A DNA stretch of 59,342 nucleotides from Candidatus Gastranaerophilales bacterium (GCA_944324225.1 CALUVL010000016.1:1-59342), one strand, 5' to 3'. Shown: positions 18,073 through 27,921, counted from the stretch's first letter. The notes: generated from the letters alone by a model not told the origin. Program-made: numbers and translations.

Positions 18073-18895
18073 TTGAACAAAAGGATTGGACAATCAAAAC
18101 TCATTATTTCCCCAAAACCCGCATCACATAAGGCTTTGAGCTGGGGGGGGGGGGGCTTTAGGACGCACCGGTAGTCGTTTTTCAGACCGGAAAACTTTTT
18201 TAGGATTTACCCTCGCTGAAGTTTTAATAACTCTTGGAATTTTAGGTATAGTTATTGCAATGACATTACCTTCTCTTGTTCAAAAATATAAAGAAAAAGA
18301 ATTTGTAACTGCATACTTAAGAGTCTATAGCATTTTAAATCAGGCCTATACAAGAGCCATAGTGGATAATGAAACATTTGAATACTGGGATAAAACTTCA
18401 GAGGATACTTATAACAAACTCAAACCATTTTTAAACCTCGGGGCCGATTGCTCTGAAGGAAAGGCAAATGCACCATGCGGATTTACTGTAACTTCATATA
18501 AACTTTTAAATGACTCTTTCGACAACACAGATTTCTCTCATTTTGCTTATTATAATTACCCGTCCATAAAACTAAATTCAGGCGAATCAATAATGTTTTT
18601 AGGCTCATCAGGCCACGATGTTGATTTTCTAATTGACTTAAACGGAGAGAAAAATCCTAATAAATTTGGAGAGGATGCGCATTTTTTATCGTTTAACAGC
18701 GATTCAAATTACAGACAAATTCTTCCCGGGGCCGTTTGGTCAAATAATAAACCTAATTCGCCGCAGGGCGGCAGACTGCAATGCCAGCGCTCACAGACCT
18801 GGTTTGCAGGTTCAGCCTGCGGATATTGGATTTTGACACATCAAAATATGAATTATCTGCATATGTCGGATGAAAAAATACGAAACAACTGGTAA
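18073..18895 (+). CDS. Type IV pilin-like protein, frame broken at a 13-G tract
   Basis: The mature part reads GFTLAEVLITLGILGIV (from 18203), the N-methylation motif of type IV pilins/pseudopilins, followed by a hydrophobic helix and a globular domain with Cys residues ending near 18895. No start lies upstream in that frame: TGA occurs at 18137-18139. A TTG at 18073 with a strong GGGAGG site 8 nt upstream opens another frame (MNKRIGQSKL...HKALSW), which enters a run of 13 G (18143-18155) and then stops at 18172. With 12 or 15 G the leader and pilin would join in one 273-274-residue prepilin with a long leader. As shown, the gene is OFF. This is either slipped-strand phase variation or a homopolymer sequencing error. 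The leader is unusually long (about 43 residues). Confidence 0.75.
18143..18155 (+). repeat. Poly-G tract (13 G) in the prepilin leader
   Basis: An uninterrupted G13 in a low-GC region, located between start codon and pilin body. A one-base loss would restore the frame. Confidence 0.9.
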
Positions 18896-19010
18896 AAACC
18901 TTACACAACAGATAAAACAAAAACATCCGCATATACTTAACAGCCTGCTGTTTCCCGCCGGTTATACTATATCTGAGCCGTCCGGTTCTGCTCTTCCGTC
19001 GGATTGTTAA
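18870..19010 (+). CDS. Possible small ORF overlapping the pilin 3' end
   Basis: ATG at 18870 opens 46 codons (MKKYETTGKNLTQQIKQ...) overlapping the last 26 bases of the pilin in another frame. There is no clear ribosome site and no recognised family. It could be a translationally coupled small protein or a relic; I list it only as a possibility. Confidence 0.2.
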   Translation: MKKYETTGKNLTQQIKQKHPHILNSLLFPAGYTISEPSGSALPSDC

Positions 19011-19095
19011 TTTTTGGTTAAAGAATTAAGATTTTTGGTAAAACAGGTAAATAATATAAGTGTTGAAGGTAATAATAAGTTGAAAGGAGATAAAT

Positions 19096-19551
19096 ATGAA
19101 ATTCTTAATTAAAAAATCACCTGACGGATTTATTAAATCAGTAAACGACGAAATCAGTTCTATTTTGAATCGTAATTTTGACAGTCTTTTCCCTGAATAT
19201 ATTTTCACCGAAGATATGGATAAATTGACTATCCCTGTTGAAATTAAAGAAAAAGATAACGAATATCAGGTTAAAGCAGAACTTCCGGGAGTAAAAAAAG
19301 AAGATCTGGATATTGATATCGACAAAAATCATGTTATTATCAACGCTAAAAAAGAAGAGGATACTGAAGAAAATACAAAATCTTACAGAAAATCTGAATT
19401 TAGATACGGCGAATTTTCAAGATCAGTTTACTTCCCGATGGATATTGATGTTGAAAAAACTAATGCCAAACTTGAACACGGTATCTTAAAGATTACAGCT
19501 CCAAAACTTGAAGCAGAAAAAGCACACAATAAAAAACTTACTGTTCAATAA
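19096..19551 (+). CDS. Small heat shock protein, Hsp20/alpha-crystallin family
   Basis: The 151-aa protein has the alpha-crystallin core from about residue 45 to 140: VEIKEKDNEYQVKAELPGV, a DLDIDIDKN strand, and YGEFSRSVYFP. The terminal GILKITAPK holds the conserved G-x-L motif. It binds unfolding proteins as an oligomer without ATP in the cytosol. A strong GAAAGGAG site lies 6 nt before the ATG. It is a single gene bounded by a terminator. No CIRCE or other heat-shock operator is visible upstream. Confidence 0.93.
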   Translation: MKFLIKKSPDGFIKSVNDEISSILNRNFDSLFPEYIFTEDMDKLTIPVEIKEKDNEYQVKAELPGVKKEDLDIDIDKNHVIINAKKEEDTEENTKSYRKSEFRYGEFSRSVYFPMDIDVEKTNAKLEHGILKITAPKLEAEKAHNKKLTVQ

Positions 19552-19605
19552 AATATTTTTACTTTAATACCATTATAAATTTTGCATCATTTTGTATTCT
19601 AATTG

Positions 19606-19642
19606 CATCCGGAAATGCTTAAGGCTTTCCGGATGTTTTTAA
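19606..19642 (+). terminator. Intrinsic terminator of hsp20
   Basis: CATCCGGAAA (19606-19615) pairs perfectly with TTTCCGGATG (19626-19635), followed by a T run. Confidence 0.85.
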
Positions 19643-19689
19643 GAACATCTGACAACTATCAGAACAACAAAATGATGCTTTTTTTATTC

Positions 19690-19803
19690 GCAATTATCGT
19701 AATGAGATTCTACTGTCATTCTTAGGACTTTGCACGAAGTTTCTCCTTTAGCAGGTTCAGAATGACAAATTTATTATATTTTTTGTATACAAGAGATACT
19801 TAC
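19690..19803. mobile_element. MITE-like palindromic element, copy A
   Basis: The core GTCATTCT...AGAATGAC (19715-19766) is the widespread imperfect palindrome also seen in copies at 27782-27898 and 46931-47160. The right end, read on the minus strand (GTAAGTATCTCTTG then TATACAAA), resembles the left terminus of copy B (GTAATTATCACTTG). The left end is decayed. No ORF is present. It separates hsp20 from a convergent tolC gene. Confidence 0.5.
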
Positions 19804-19811
19804 GTTTTTAT

Positions 19812-21326
19812 TTATTCTTCCGGTTCTTCTACGTGTTCATGTTTATGGTCATGACACTGCAAAGATGCATCCAGATTTTTCAGCAAATCCTTGTAGTGAT
19901 ATTGCATTGCATGTTCTGCTTTTTCATGAAGATTGTCAACGTGTGTATGCATTGCTATCTCAAGATTTGCAAGAGAAATATTGTATTCATAAAGCATTTG
20001 TGCATATTGTTTTTTAGTATTATTAAAATCTTCTCTTGCTCTTTGATATGCAATATAATCCGTGTCGCCTGAATCATAAGCCGAATTCACAATCTCAAAA
20101 TTCTCCTGAGCCTCACGAAGTTTTTCTTCCGAGGACAAAACCTGTTTTTCGGCTCTTAAAACATTCAAATAGGCTTTTTTGACTTCAAAATACAAGTCCT
20201 GACGGAATTTATCCATATCATTGGATGCAAGATTAACCTGAGCCTGCGCCCTGTCAATTTCATGCTTTAACTGTTTTATGTTTACGTTTGATGAAAGGTT
20301 GACTGACATCATAAGACTGCTGTTTGCATAATCTCTTGTATTATTAAACCCGTAACCGACATTGCCTGTCAAATCCGGCAGATATTCTCTTTTTACATAC
20401 TGTAAAGACTGCTTCATAGCAGAAAGCGTTGCATCCAGAACCCACAAATCGGGACTGTTCTTCTCGGCTACGGAAAAAGACTCCGACATGGAATACGGAA
20501 GCTTTTTAAACTGCGACGTCTTTTCAATTTTTGTTTTCAATGCAACATCCACAATGTTTTTATCTTTTGAAGGCGAGTTAATAAAACCTGCCGGCATATA
20601 CCTGTCTTCAAAATTGTAAGTATCCGTATTTTTGATACTAAAATCCGGCGCCGGAGCAATATAGAGAGAATTTGCAAGATCCGCAAGTGCCAGATTATAA
20701 TCATTTTTCGCATCCAGAAGCTGTATTTTTGCTTCGCTCAAATTTAATTTCGCATTGGTAAGGTCCGGTTTATATTTTGAATCTTTGCGGGCAAGTTTTC
20801 TGGCACGCTCAAGATTTTTTTCGTTTAAAACAACATTATTTTGTGCTATTTCAACAATTGAACGGGCTTTTAAAACGGCATAATATTTTGTCTTAACATC
20901 AAATATGGTGTTACAGATGCTGTCAAGAAATTCATATTCTGCCGCAAGCTTGTAAAACCGCTCCATCCTGATAAGAGAATTTGTCTTTCCGAAATTCCAC
21001 AAAAGCTGGCTCAAATATACATTCATCTGAGGCAGTTCCCTGTTTGAAGACCCGTTATAATTTTTATTCGAGTTGTAATCCTGATACACTCCGCCATCTA
21101 TTCCGAATGATGGAAAGTATGCAGATTTTGCGATTCCGACGTTGCTTATTGCAACCTGAAGGTTATAGGCCTTTCCTTTAATCACCGGACTGTTGTTTAT
21201 TGCAACGCTTACACACTCTTCAAGCGACAGGACATCCCCTTCTCTTACCGTCGGCTCCTCAATTGCCATAGCAACAGAAGAAAACAACAGGCATATCAAT
21301 AATATAAAAAGTTTTAATTTGCGCAT
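19812..21326 (-). CDS. TolC-family outer membrane efflux protein
   Basis: The 504-aa protein has a Sec signal (about 1-21, SSVAMA) and two tandem OEP repeats of long helices with short beta segments (NNSPVIKGKAYNLQVAISN; SPDLWVLDATLSAMKQ). It would trimerise as an outer-membrane channel for a tripartite export system. The C-terminus is unusual: His-rich CHDHKHEHVEEPEE, possibly metal-binding. No membrane-fusion or inner-membrane pump gene is adjacent, so the partner is unknown. The neighbour to the right on the same strand is the interrupted acyltransferase, 21 nt away, so cotranscription is possible. A second, different TolC lies at 45.6-46.9 kb. Confidence 0.85.
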   Translation of the reverse strand: MRKLKLFILLICLLFSSVAMAIEEPTVREGDVLSLEECVSVAINNSPVIKGKAYNLQVAISNVGIAKSAYFPSFGIDGGVYQDYNSNKNYNGSSNRELPQMNVYLSQLLWNFGKTNSLIRMERFYKLAAEYEFLDSICNTIFDVKTKYYAVLKARSIVEIAQNNVVLNEKNLERARKLARKDSKYKPDLTNAKLNLSEAKIQLLDAKNDYNLALADLANSLYIAPAPDFSIKNTDTYNFEDRYMPAGFINSPSKDKNIVDVALKTKIEKTSQFKKLPYSMSESFSVAEKNSPDLWVLDATLSAMKQSLQYVKREYLPDLTGNVGYGFNNTRDYANSSLMMSVNLSSNVNIKQLKHEIDRAQAQVNLASNDMDKFRQDLYFEVKKAYLNVLRAEKQVLSSEEKLREAQENFEIVNSAYDSGDTDYIAYQRAREDFNNTKKQYAQMLYEYNISLANLEIAMHTHVDNLHEKAEHAMQYHYKDLLKNLDASLQCHDHKHEHVEEPEE

Positions 21327-21347
21327 ACTCTACCAACTATTTTTATA

Positions 21348-22433
21348 TTAATCGTTTGCAGTAATTTTTGCAACAGCTTTTTGTTTTATAAATTTCAAAG
21401 CTTCACCTGCGTATGTCGTTACAATCATTCCAACCACAAAATAAAAATACGTTGACTTCAACGGGCAGTAAAACCAGTAAATATCAACATTATTTTTGAC
21501 ATCAAACGGAATATTTTTCAAATACAGTGCGCTGTAAGTTATGAAATTAAATACCAGAAGGTGATTTGCCATAATGTGATAAGTATTCTGTCCGACCTTT
21601 TGTAAAAAATCCCAGTTTTTAATATAGTCATAAGACACATTTATAATCAGCAAACTTATCCAAATTCCTGTAAAACTCGTCAAAATAGGCACAATCCAAT
21701 TATCAAAATCACCCCACGCAAGAATAAAACTCAACCCGATTCCGTCAATAGGAGTATAATCCGCATTCGTAAGCCACAACAGAGCCTGCAAAACAAGAAC
21801 ACCCGATAATATTTTCAAATTAAACAAACGTTCTTTATTTTGCAGTTTGTGCTCGTAAAAATCTCCGGAATATATAAATAACAACGAAAACATAGCCCTC
21901 ACAACAGGCAGAAAACAAACACTTTTTTCAATCAACGGTTCCATCTGAATTGCCCCGAGAGCCATAATCAAAAAAATCACAAAACGCAAAACTGAACCAA
22001 CGTTTAATTTATTAAACAGCTTGTTAATCAAATAATAAACAATCAAACTTATAAAAAGTGCCGGCACAAACCACATTGGAGAAATTAAATCAAGCTGGTG
22101 ACCCGTTATGAAAGGTATCAGAAGTTCGTTTTTCAAATTCACCGGCATTCCCCAGAACTTGCCGACAACAGGGGTTATCAGGAAAGTAATCCCAAGATAC
22201 ACAATTTCATACAAAAAATACGGTATTAAAAGCCCTTTTATCCGGTGCTTGCAATATTCTAAAAAAGAATATTTCTCATTAAACAACATGCCTGCGATAA
22301 AAAAGAACAAAATAATTTGGAATGAATACGGCGGAAACATCGGGATAATCGAAAATTCCAGATGCCCTGATACAACTGCAATAATCGCCAGAGCTTTTAA
22401 TTAATTTATTTTGTTATTAAAAACTTTTGCCAT
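21348..22433 (-). pseudogene. Acyltransferase-3 family membrane protein with stop at codon 11
   Basis: The body (10 or so membrane helices) matches the acyltransferase_3/OafA family that O-acylates surface polysaccharides. The N-terminal family segment, LKALAIIAVVSGHLEFS, is present but lies upstream of the first long-ORF ATG (22340). The natural start is ATG 22431-22433 with AAGGTG 6 nt upstream. Codons run MAKVFNNKIN, then TAA at 22401-22403, then continue in the same frame into the conserved helix. The conserved catalytic His (SGH) would be lost if translation began at 22340. I read this as a point nonsense mutation (possibly TAT/TAC to TAA) or a sequencing error. It is cotranscribed after the nucleotidyltransferase gene (24-nt gap). 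Confidence 0.75.
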
Positions 22434-22457
22434 TTTTTCACCTTAAAATTGAAATTT

Positions 22458-23411
22458 TTATGCCTCATCATTGTCTATAATTTTTCTTAAATTTTCAACA
22501 AGCGAAGACGCCGTATCCAGTTTTGTTTCAATTGAACCTGACGCTAAATTATTCACATCACGCTCAAAATTTTCAGGAAGTATTTTACAATTCTTCTTTG
22601 CAAACTCAACCAGTCTTTTTTCACCAGGATTCATAACCCTGTTAACAGCAAATAATGTGTCAAAATAGCTTGCAAGAAATGCTGCTGTTCTATGGTTTAC
22701 ACTGACATAATCATTCCTTGCAACAGCCGATTCTATCTGGTCATAATATGAAAACATTACATCTTTCAAAAATGAAAAATTCTTGTTTATAATATTTTGC
22801 CTTAATTTTTCAGGATAAGGAGTTTTTGTCATTTCCTGAAGTTTTTTAAATTTGCCCTCACGGTCAAAAAGGATTTGTGATTTGTTCACATTATCAACAA
22901 AACACGTTGTATAACCCATTGAAGCATTGCCGTCAATCCAGACATTTTTAATATTGTTTTCAATACCGTCAAGAGAACGATACATTATATCAATCGGTTT
23001 TCCTGTACTTTTCAGATAATACACATCTCCGGTTTCAAAATAATGATTGTCGATTTCCGGATTGTCAGAATATTTGAGCGCAATTTCACGGCGCTTTTCT
23101 ACAAGCGGCTCTTTTGAACAGTAAATGTAAATATCATAATCCGATCTGTTATCCGCACTTTTGGCAGATGATGAGCCTCCTAAAACGATAGCATCAACTT
23201 CATCCAATTGTTTGTAATCTTCAATCATCATATTTAAAATTTTTACGTTATCCATCCCGATTTCACCTGTTTTTTCTATACCGCTTTTTTTAAAAACATC
23301 TTTTGAGCCGGAATTTTGCGCACGAAAAGGTGGCTTAGCACCTGTCCTTAAATCGGCACCGGTTAATAAAGAATTTTTGTTAAAATTAATGCCTTTATTA
23401 TGAATTTCCAT
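22458..23411 (-). CDS. Nucleotidyltransferase-fold protein (Pol-beta superfamily)
   Basis: I place the start at ATG 23411 (MEIHNKGINF) because AGAGGTG precedes it; an in-frame ATG 10 codons earlier has no such site. The 317-aa protein has the Pol-beta superfamily signature: GGSSSAKSADNRSDYDIYIY, a GS motif followed by Asp-x-Asp metal ligands. It resembles kanamycin/aminoglycoside-type and other minimal nucleotidyltransferases. The first 50 residues are a basic, low-complexity leader. The helical C-terminal half likely binds substrate. Target (small molecule, RNA or protein) cannot be told. It forms a two-gene unit with the downstream acyltransferase. Confidence 0.68.
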   Translation of the reverse strand: MEIHNKGINFNKNSLLTGADLRTGAKPPFRAQNSGSKDVFKKSGIEKTGEIGMDNVKILNMMIEDYKQLDEVDAIVLGGSSSAKSADNRSDYDIYIYCSKEPLVEKRREIALKYSDNPEIDNHYFETGDVYYLKSTGKPIDIMYRSLDGIENNIKNVWIDGNASMGYTTCFVDNVNKSQILFDREGKFKKLQEMTKTPYPEKLRQNIINKNFSFLKDVMFSYYDQIESAVARNDYVSVNHRTAAFLASYFDTLFAVNRVMNPGEKRLVEFAKKNCKILPENFERDVNNLASGSIETKLDTASSLVENLRKIIDNDEA

Positions 23412-23462
23412 CAACACCTCTTTTATGAAAACATTATACACAAAAGTTTTCCGGTATAAAAC

Positions 23463-23490
23463 TTGACAAACGGAAAATGCATGATAACAT
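23463..23490 (+). promoter_or_regulatory. Sigma-70-like promoter of the DUF2023 gene
   Basis: TTGACA (23463-23468), 16-bp spacer, TAACAT (23485-23490). A small inverted repeat GTTAG/CTAAC lies in the leader before the ATG at 23516. Confidence 0.5.
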
Positions 23491-23515
23491 AAAAGTTAGC
23501 TAAGACTAACACAAA

Positions 23516-23974
23516 ATGAGAGTAACATTTTTACCGCAATTTAATATTACACCGTCATACAATACAGGGTTTGCAGCGGCCGCCAAACCTAAGACCGGAA
23601 TGCGTGAAGAGCTGGCTGAATTGCGAGTTTTTCATCACCATATTTACGAATACAAAAAAGGAATCAGAAACCTCATCCTCACAACAGAAAAAGCAAAATT
23701 CAGAGACTCTATAGAAAACAGACTTAAAAATGAAAAAATAGACTATGTAATTCATGACATACCAAACGGTAAAATAAATGTTTATTTTGGCGAAAAAGCC
23801 TGTGTTGATGTTGTAAGAACTCTAAATCCCAAATTAAATGAGCTTTCAGCTGAACAAGATTTTATGCTTGGGATTATGCTCGGCTATGACAGAGTAAAAC
23901 AGTGTGAACGGTATTTAAAAATCAAAAATAATGTCATTAAGCTTAAATCAACCCAAAACCAGCTTAGCGAGTAA
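23516..23974 (+). CDS. DUF2023 family protein
   Basis: The 152-aa protein carries the DUF2023 pattern from about residue 38: HHIYEYKKGIRNLILTT, a VNVYFGE strand, and the C-terminal EDFMLGIMLGYDR...QCERYL equivalent (residues about 112-135). The family has no established function; relatives often sit near redox genes. Residues 1-35 are a clade-specific extension. No signal peptide, so cytosolic. It is convergent with the AsmA-like gene (6-nt gap). Confidence 0.78.
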   Translation: MRVTFLPQFNITPSYNTGFAAAAKPKTGMREELAELRVFHHHIYEYKKGIRNLILTTEKAKFRDSIENRLKNEKIDYVIHDIPNGKINVYFGEKACVDVVRTLNPKLNELSAEQDFMLGIMLGYDRVKQCERYLKIKNNVIKLKSTQNQLSE

Positions 23975-23980
23975 TTAAAT

Positions 23981-26767
23981 TTACTTGATACGCTTCAATG
24001 ATGAAAGGAAATTGTTATGTTCAACATCCCCGTCAACTGTTGTTAAAAATACCTGACAATCCTTTTCATCAGCATCAATTTCCGGAAGCTGAGAAAGTTC
24101 TGCAGCATAATACAAACTGTCGTTGCGGCTGCTAAGCGGCACCCGGTTTGCAAGGCTATTCAATGAAATATTTCTCAATGCTCCGGCAAAACCTTTGCCT
24201 TTATTACTCAATTTGGTATAAATTCTTAAAGTTGCGTCTCTGTTCTCAAGATCAAATCTGCCAACAATAAATGCACTCAGTTGCGAAGCTTTTGATTTAA
24301 TCATTATATTTTCAACAACATTATTTTTAAGCTTCAATTCACCTGTGATTTTATCAAAATCTCCATTCGGAACATTTATTAAATCCATAAATGTCGTCGG
24401 ACTAATCATTGCAAGCGGATTACGGAACAATGCTGCGAATTTCAAAACATATTCAACCAGTCCTATCTTTTGAATTGTACCATTATTCACAGCAAATTTA
24501 ATCGAGCCGTTAAGTTTTAGACTATCGTCTGTGTTAAGCGCAATCAATCCGCTTGCCTTACCTGTTATTTCACGGGGCAAAGCCAGAAGAGCAGTTGCCA
24601 TTATATCGCTGTTAACATCCTTTATGCCTAAAACAACGGAATAAAGATGATTTTTCAAATCACATTCAATTTTTGCGGAAGAAACACCTTCTGCAATGTC
24701 AAAACGGTTAGATACAACTTTCAGAAGATTATTTTCGTCAAGAGTCAAGTTAGCACCAACATTTGCAAAGTTGATTTCCTTATAAGACCCTTTGGCAACA
24801 TAAAGGATACACCTTTTTATAAGAAGCATACCAGGGTTGAAGGCCTGTGCGGTTTCGACATCATCACTTTCAATATCGGCCTCTGTAGCTGTTGCAAAGG
24901 CCTCTTTATTAACTTCTGCTGACACAGTCTGGCTGTTAAAGGATTTTAACAGTCGTTCGATATTAAGTTCATCAAGTTTTAGAGTAATATTATTTACAAC
25001 AATCGGAAATACAAGTGCATTTCTAAAGTCTCCGGTAAAATCATATCCTACACGTCTGTATTTACCGTTTGCGCTTATTTTAATTGATTCGCCATTTGTC
25101 TTTAAATCTGCATATTTAACAATCAAACGCTGAGCTGGAATCATGATTCCATTAAGAACCATATTCCCTTGGATTTTCGGAACTGTACCCGTGTTTACGT
25201 AATGCAAATTTCCAGCGATTGTACCTTTTCTAAAGACTTTCTGCTGGACAAAAAGGTTTAAAAATTCACTCGGCAAAGGATTGGGGATATCAAATCCTAT
25301 ATCTTTTATAATTCCTGCCATTGTTACATTACCGCTCAATGTTAGGATTGGTTTAACTTTAGACCCTTTTTCAATTGTCTGAGCTATATAGTATTCAATT
25401 GTTTCAATGTTTATATTTTCGCCTTTGAAGTGCATAATAGCACGGGCAGCTCTGTCATAATTCTTGGGACTGAACGACATCCCGTCTACCAAGAGGTCAT
25501 CCCCTTTTGGAAGCTTAAATAGAACCGTCAAATCCATATCTGTGCCGAGCGCATCAAAGATTATACGAGTACCGCCACCTTTACCAACTATTGAGAACGG
25601 AAAATTTACAACTTTTGAAAGATAATTTTCGGCAAACTCATTGGTTGCTATTGTATCAATCGTGAAGTTCGTCTTTGCCGTTTTAAAGTAATCGTAAATT
25701 CCGCCGGTTATTTTTAAAGTGTTAGCCTTGTTTTTGCCATAATAACCATTGATGTCTTCAAAAATAATATCTTTATTGTTTATTTTCGCAATTCCTGAAG
25801 TCAATCTTACCGGAAGATTATTAACAGGAATAAGAGAACATGTAAATCCGTTAAGCTTTACTGTTCCATCAATTTTTCTGTCTTTAATCGTTACTTCAGA
25901 ATCAAAAGAACCTGTCAAATCCTTAAATCCTGAAAGCAAAGTGCTGCCGTTGCTGATTATCAAATTTGACTCAATAATATCAATAACATCTTTTATATTA
26001 AAATTCTTTGTCGAAACTTTTAAATAATGATTTTTCTTGTTATCAGCATAAGCATTTATACCAACATGGGATTTATTTATGAAAAATCCGAAGTCGTTTA
26101 TGTGCAGAGCTTTATTTTCAATAAAAATACGATCTCTGTCTGCACTTACAATTGTTATTCTCTTATTATTTTTAACAAATTCTGTAAAAAGTTTAAAATG
26201 AATATAATTTTTTTCATCCTGGTTATTTATTTCAAAATCTTTGCCGCGTAAGCTGATATAAGTATCAGGTTCGGCCTTAAATGTAAACAGACATCCTTTG
26301 ACAAACATTTTTGCGCTAAAAAAGTCTATATTCCAGTCAAATTCCTGATTTTCTTTCTTTTCTTGTTTTTGTCCGCGGCCCAAAGCAAGAACTTTATTTA
26401 CATCAACAAATATATAATCAGCTCCGAGTTGATTTATAATTATATGTTTATTAAAAATATCGGCAAATGAAAGCTGTATTCCGAAATTTTGAAGGTCAAC
26501 AACTTGAGCCCCGTCTTTATTTGTCAAAAGAATTTTCCCAACTTTGAACCCTAAATATGGATTTAGAGCAGTTTCAAGCTTTGCATTTTCTATAATAAGA
26601 TCCAGTCCGGCATGCTTTTTTAAGGTTTTTGACACATAAGCTGCAGTCCTCGGACTTGAAACAACTGTAGGAATCACTTTTGCATAAGTAAACGCAGCCA
26701 CACCGGCAATTACAATACCGGCAGACAAAAGTATTGATGCTATTTTAACCGTTTTACCAACTTTCAT
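23981..26767 (-). CDS. AsmA-family envelope protein
   Basis: I choose ATG 26767, with AGGTG 6 nt upstream, over a GTG nine bases earlier. The 928-aa protein has one N-terminal membrane anchor (about residues 8-30) and a long periplasmic beta-rich body. The N-terminal AsmA-like domain (LIIENAKLETALNPYLGFKV) and C-terminal AsmA-like segment (IGLVEYVLKFAALFRNPLA...ITGELKLKNNVV) match the AsmA/YhdP/TamB group, proposed bridges for phospholipid transport to the outer membrane. This supports a diderm cell. Paralogues often coexist, so which member it matches is uncertain. It stands alone, divergent from the WG-repeat gene by 67 nt. Confidence 0.8.
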   Translation of the reverse strand: MKVGKTVKIASILLSAGIVIAGVAAFTYAKVIPTVVSSPRTAAYVSKTLKKHAGLDLIIENAKLETALNPYLGFKVGKILLTNKDGAQVVDLQNFGIQLSFADIFNKHIIINQLGADYIFVDVNKVLALGRGQKQEKKENQEFDWNIDFFSAKMFVKGCLFTFKAEPDTYISLRGKDFEINNQDEKNYIHFKLFTEFVKNNKRITIVSADRDRIFIENKALHINDFGFFINKSHVGINAYADNKKNHYLKVSTKNFNIKDVIDIIESNLIISNGSTLLSGFKDLTGSFDSEVTIKDRKIDGTVKLNGFTCSLIPVNNLPVRLTSGIAKINNKDIIFEDINGYYGKNKANTLKITGGIYDYFKTAKTNFTIDTIATNEFAENYLSKVVNFPFSIVGKGGGTRIIFDALGTDMDLTVLFKLPKGDDLLVDGMSFSPKNYDRAARAIMHFKGENINIETIEYYIAQTIEKGSKVKPILTLSGNVTMAGIIKDIGFDIPNPLPSEFLNLFVQQKVFRKGTIAGNLHYVNTGTVPKIQGNMVLNGIMIPAQRLIVKYADLKTNGESIKISANGKYRRVGYDFTGDFRNALVFPIVVNNITLKLDELNIERLLKSFNSQTVSAEVNKEAFATATEADIESDDVETAQAFNPGMLLIKRCILYVAKGSYKEINFANVGANLTLDENNLLKVVSNRFDIAEGVSSAKIECDLKNHLYSVVLGIKDVNSDIMATALLALPREITGKASGLIALNTDDSLKLNGSIKFAVNNGTIQKIGLVEYVLKFAALFRNPLAMISPTTFMDLINVPNGDFDKITGELKLKNNVVENIMIKSKASQLSAFIVGRFDLENRDATLRIYTKLSNKGKGFAGALRNISLNSLANRVPLSSRNDSLYYAAELSQLPEIDADEKDCQVFLTTVDGDVEHNNFLSSLKRIK

Positions 26768-26834
26768 AATCTTCACCTGTCAGAATTATAACATAAAATT
26801 TTTAACATTGAAAAATTCATGCTAAAATAAAATT

Positions 26835-27749
26835 ATGAAAAAAGGTTTGTTATTAATTTTAATTTGTGTTCTTTTGCAGAGCAGTACATTTGCACTTGAA
26901 GGGCATGTTGCAAAAAATTCCATGTCCGATGTTGTAGTTTACAGCAACGACAAAGGCAAATTCGGACTTAAAGACAAACAGGACAATATTATTACTGAAG
27001 CAGATTATCAAAAGATTATACGCCTTGGCAAAACATCCTGGATTATCCAAAAGAAAAATAAATTCGGAATAATGGATTGTGATGGGAATTTCATTATTAA
27101 ACCTCAATATAGAAATGCGGAAAGAATTCTTGAAAAATTTGTAAAACTAGGCAACGACAATGATTTTGGGATTTACGACGAATACGGAAACATTGTTGTT
27201 GAACCTGAATATTCTAAAATTAACATTCTCTTTGGAGGAATGTTTTTAACTTACAAAAACTACAAATACGGTGTTGTTGATATGCAGGGTAATAAACTTA
27301 TTGACAATGTCTGCGATGATATTTACATGCCCCAGCCTAACATCATGCGTATTGAATATCAGGGAAGATGGTACGAAATTGAACAGGTTGCTGCGGATAC
27401 TCTGACATTGCCTGATGATATTAAAAACATCAAAACAAATTCCAATTTCAAAATTACGGAACTTATAACTAATCCAGTTCCTGCAGCAGGATATTCAGCG
27501 GTAACGGCAACAGATTACTTTTTAAAACTGTTTTCTTCAATTTCTCCTGCATACGAAGAAACAATTGATGAACTTATGCTTTCAAAAGGTGCTGACACAG
27601 TTAATATCTTTATGCGTGCAAGCTGGATTCCGAAGTTTCCGTTTACTTATGTAAAAAATTATTACAGAAATGTCAGAACTCCAAACAACGGTCCCCTTTC
27701 TGATGTAAAAAAAGAACTCATGCAGCAGATGAATGAAACAGAAAAATAA
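26835..27749 (+). CDS. Exported WG-repeat protein
   Basis: The 304-aa protein has a Sec signal (about 1-20). At least four WG-like repeats follow (about 35-175): GKFGLKDKQDNIITEADYQ, NKFGIMDCDGNFIIKPQY, DFGIYDEYGNIVVEPEY and YKYGVVDMQGNKLI. These repeats form beta-propeller-like or stacked folds with binding roles. The C-terminal 120 residues are unrecognised. A TAAAAT box only a few bases before the ATG suggests a very short leader. Confidence 0.75.
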   Translation: MKKGLLLILICVLLQSSTFALEGHVAKNSMSDVVVYSNDKGKFGLKDKQDNIITEADYQKIIRLGKTSWIIQKKNKFGIMDCDGNFIIKPQYRNAERILEKFVKLGNDNDFGIYDEYGNIVVEPEYSKINILFGGMFLTYKNYKYGVVDMQGNKLIDNVCDDIYMPQPNIMRIEYQGRWYEIEQVAADTLTLPDDIKNIKTNSNFKITELITNPVPAAGYSAVTATDYFLKLFSSISPAYEETIDELMLSKGADTVNIFMRASWIPKFPFTYVKNYYRNVRTPNNGPLSDVKKELMQQMNETEK

Positions 27750-27781
27750 ACCAAACATATCCACTAATTTGATGTAAAAAA

Positions 27782-27898
27782 TTTGGTAATTATCACTTGC
27801 TATACACAAAAATAGAAGAAAAGCAGTATTCATTCTGGCTTTACTCTCAGAATGACGAATTTAGCAACGATTCTGTATGCCAATAGATAATTACCAAA
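27782..27898. mobile_element. MITE-like palindromic element, copy B
   Basis: A 117-bp element with perfect 13-bp terminal inverted repeats (TTTGGTAATTATC and GATAATTACCAAA), extended imperfectly to about 22 bp (ACTTGCTATAC / GTATGCCAAT). The centre holds ATTCTGG...CAGAAT. No coding capacity. It lies between the WG-repeat gene and the promoter of the glucanotransferase gene. Confidence 0.65.
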
Positions 27899-27921
27899 CA
27901 ACTATTGCATAAATATTTTTG

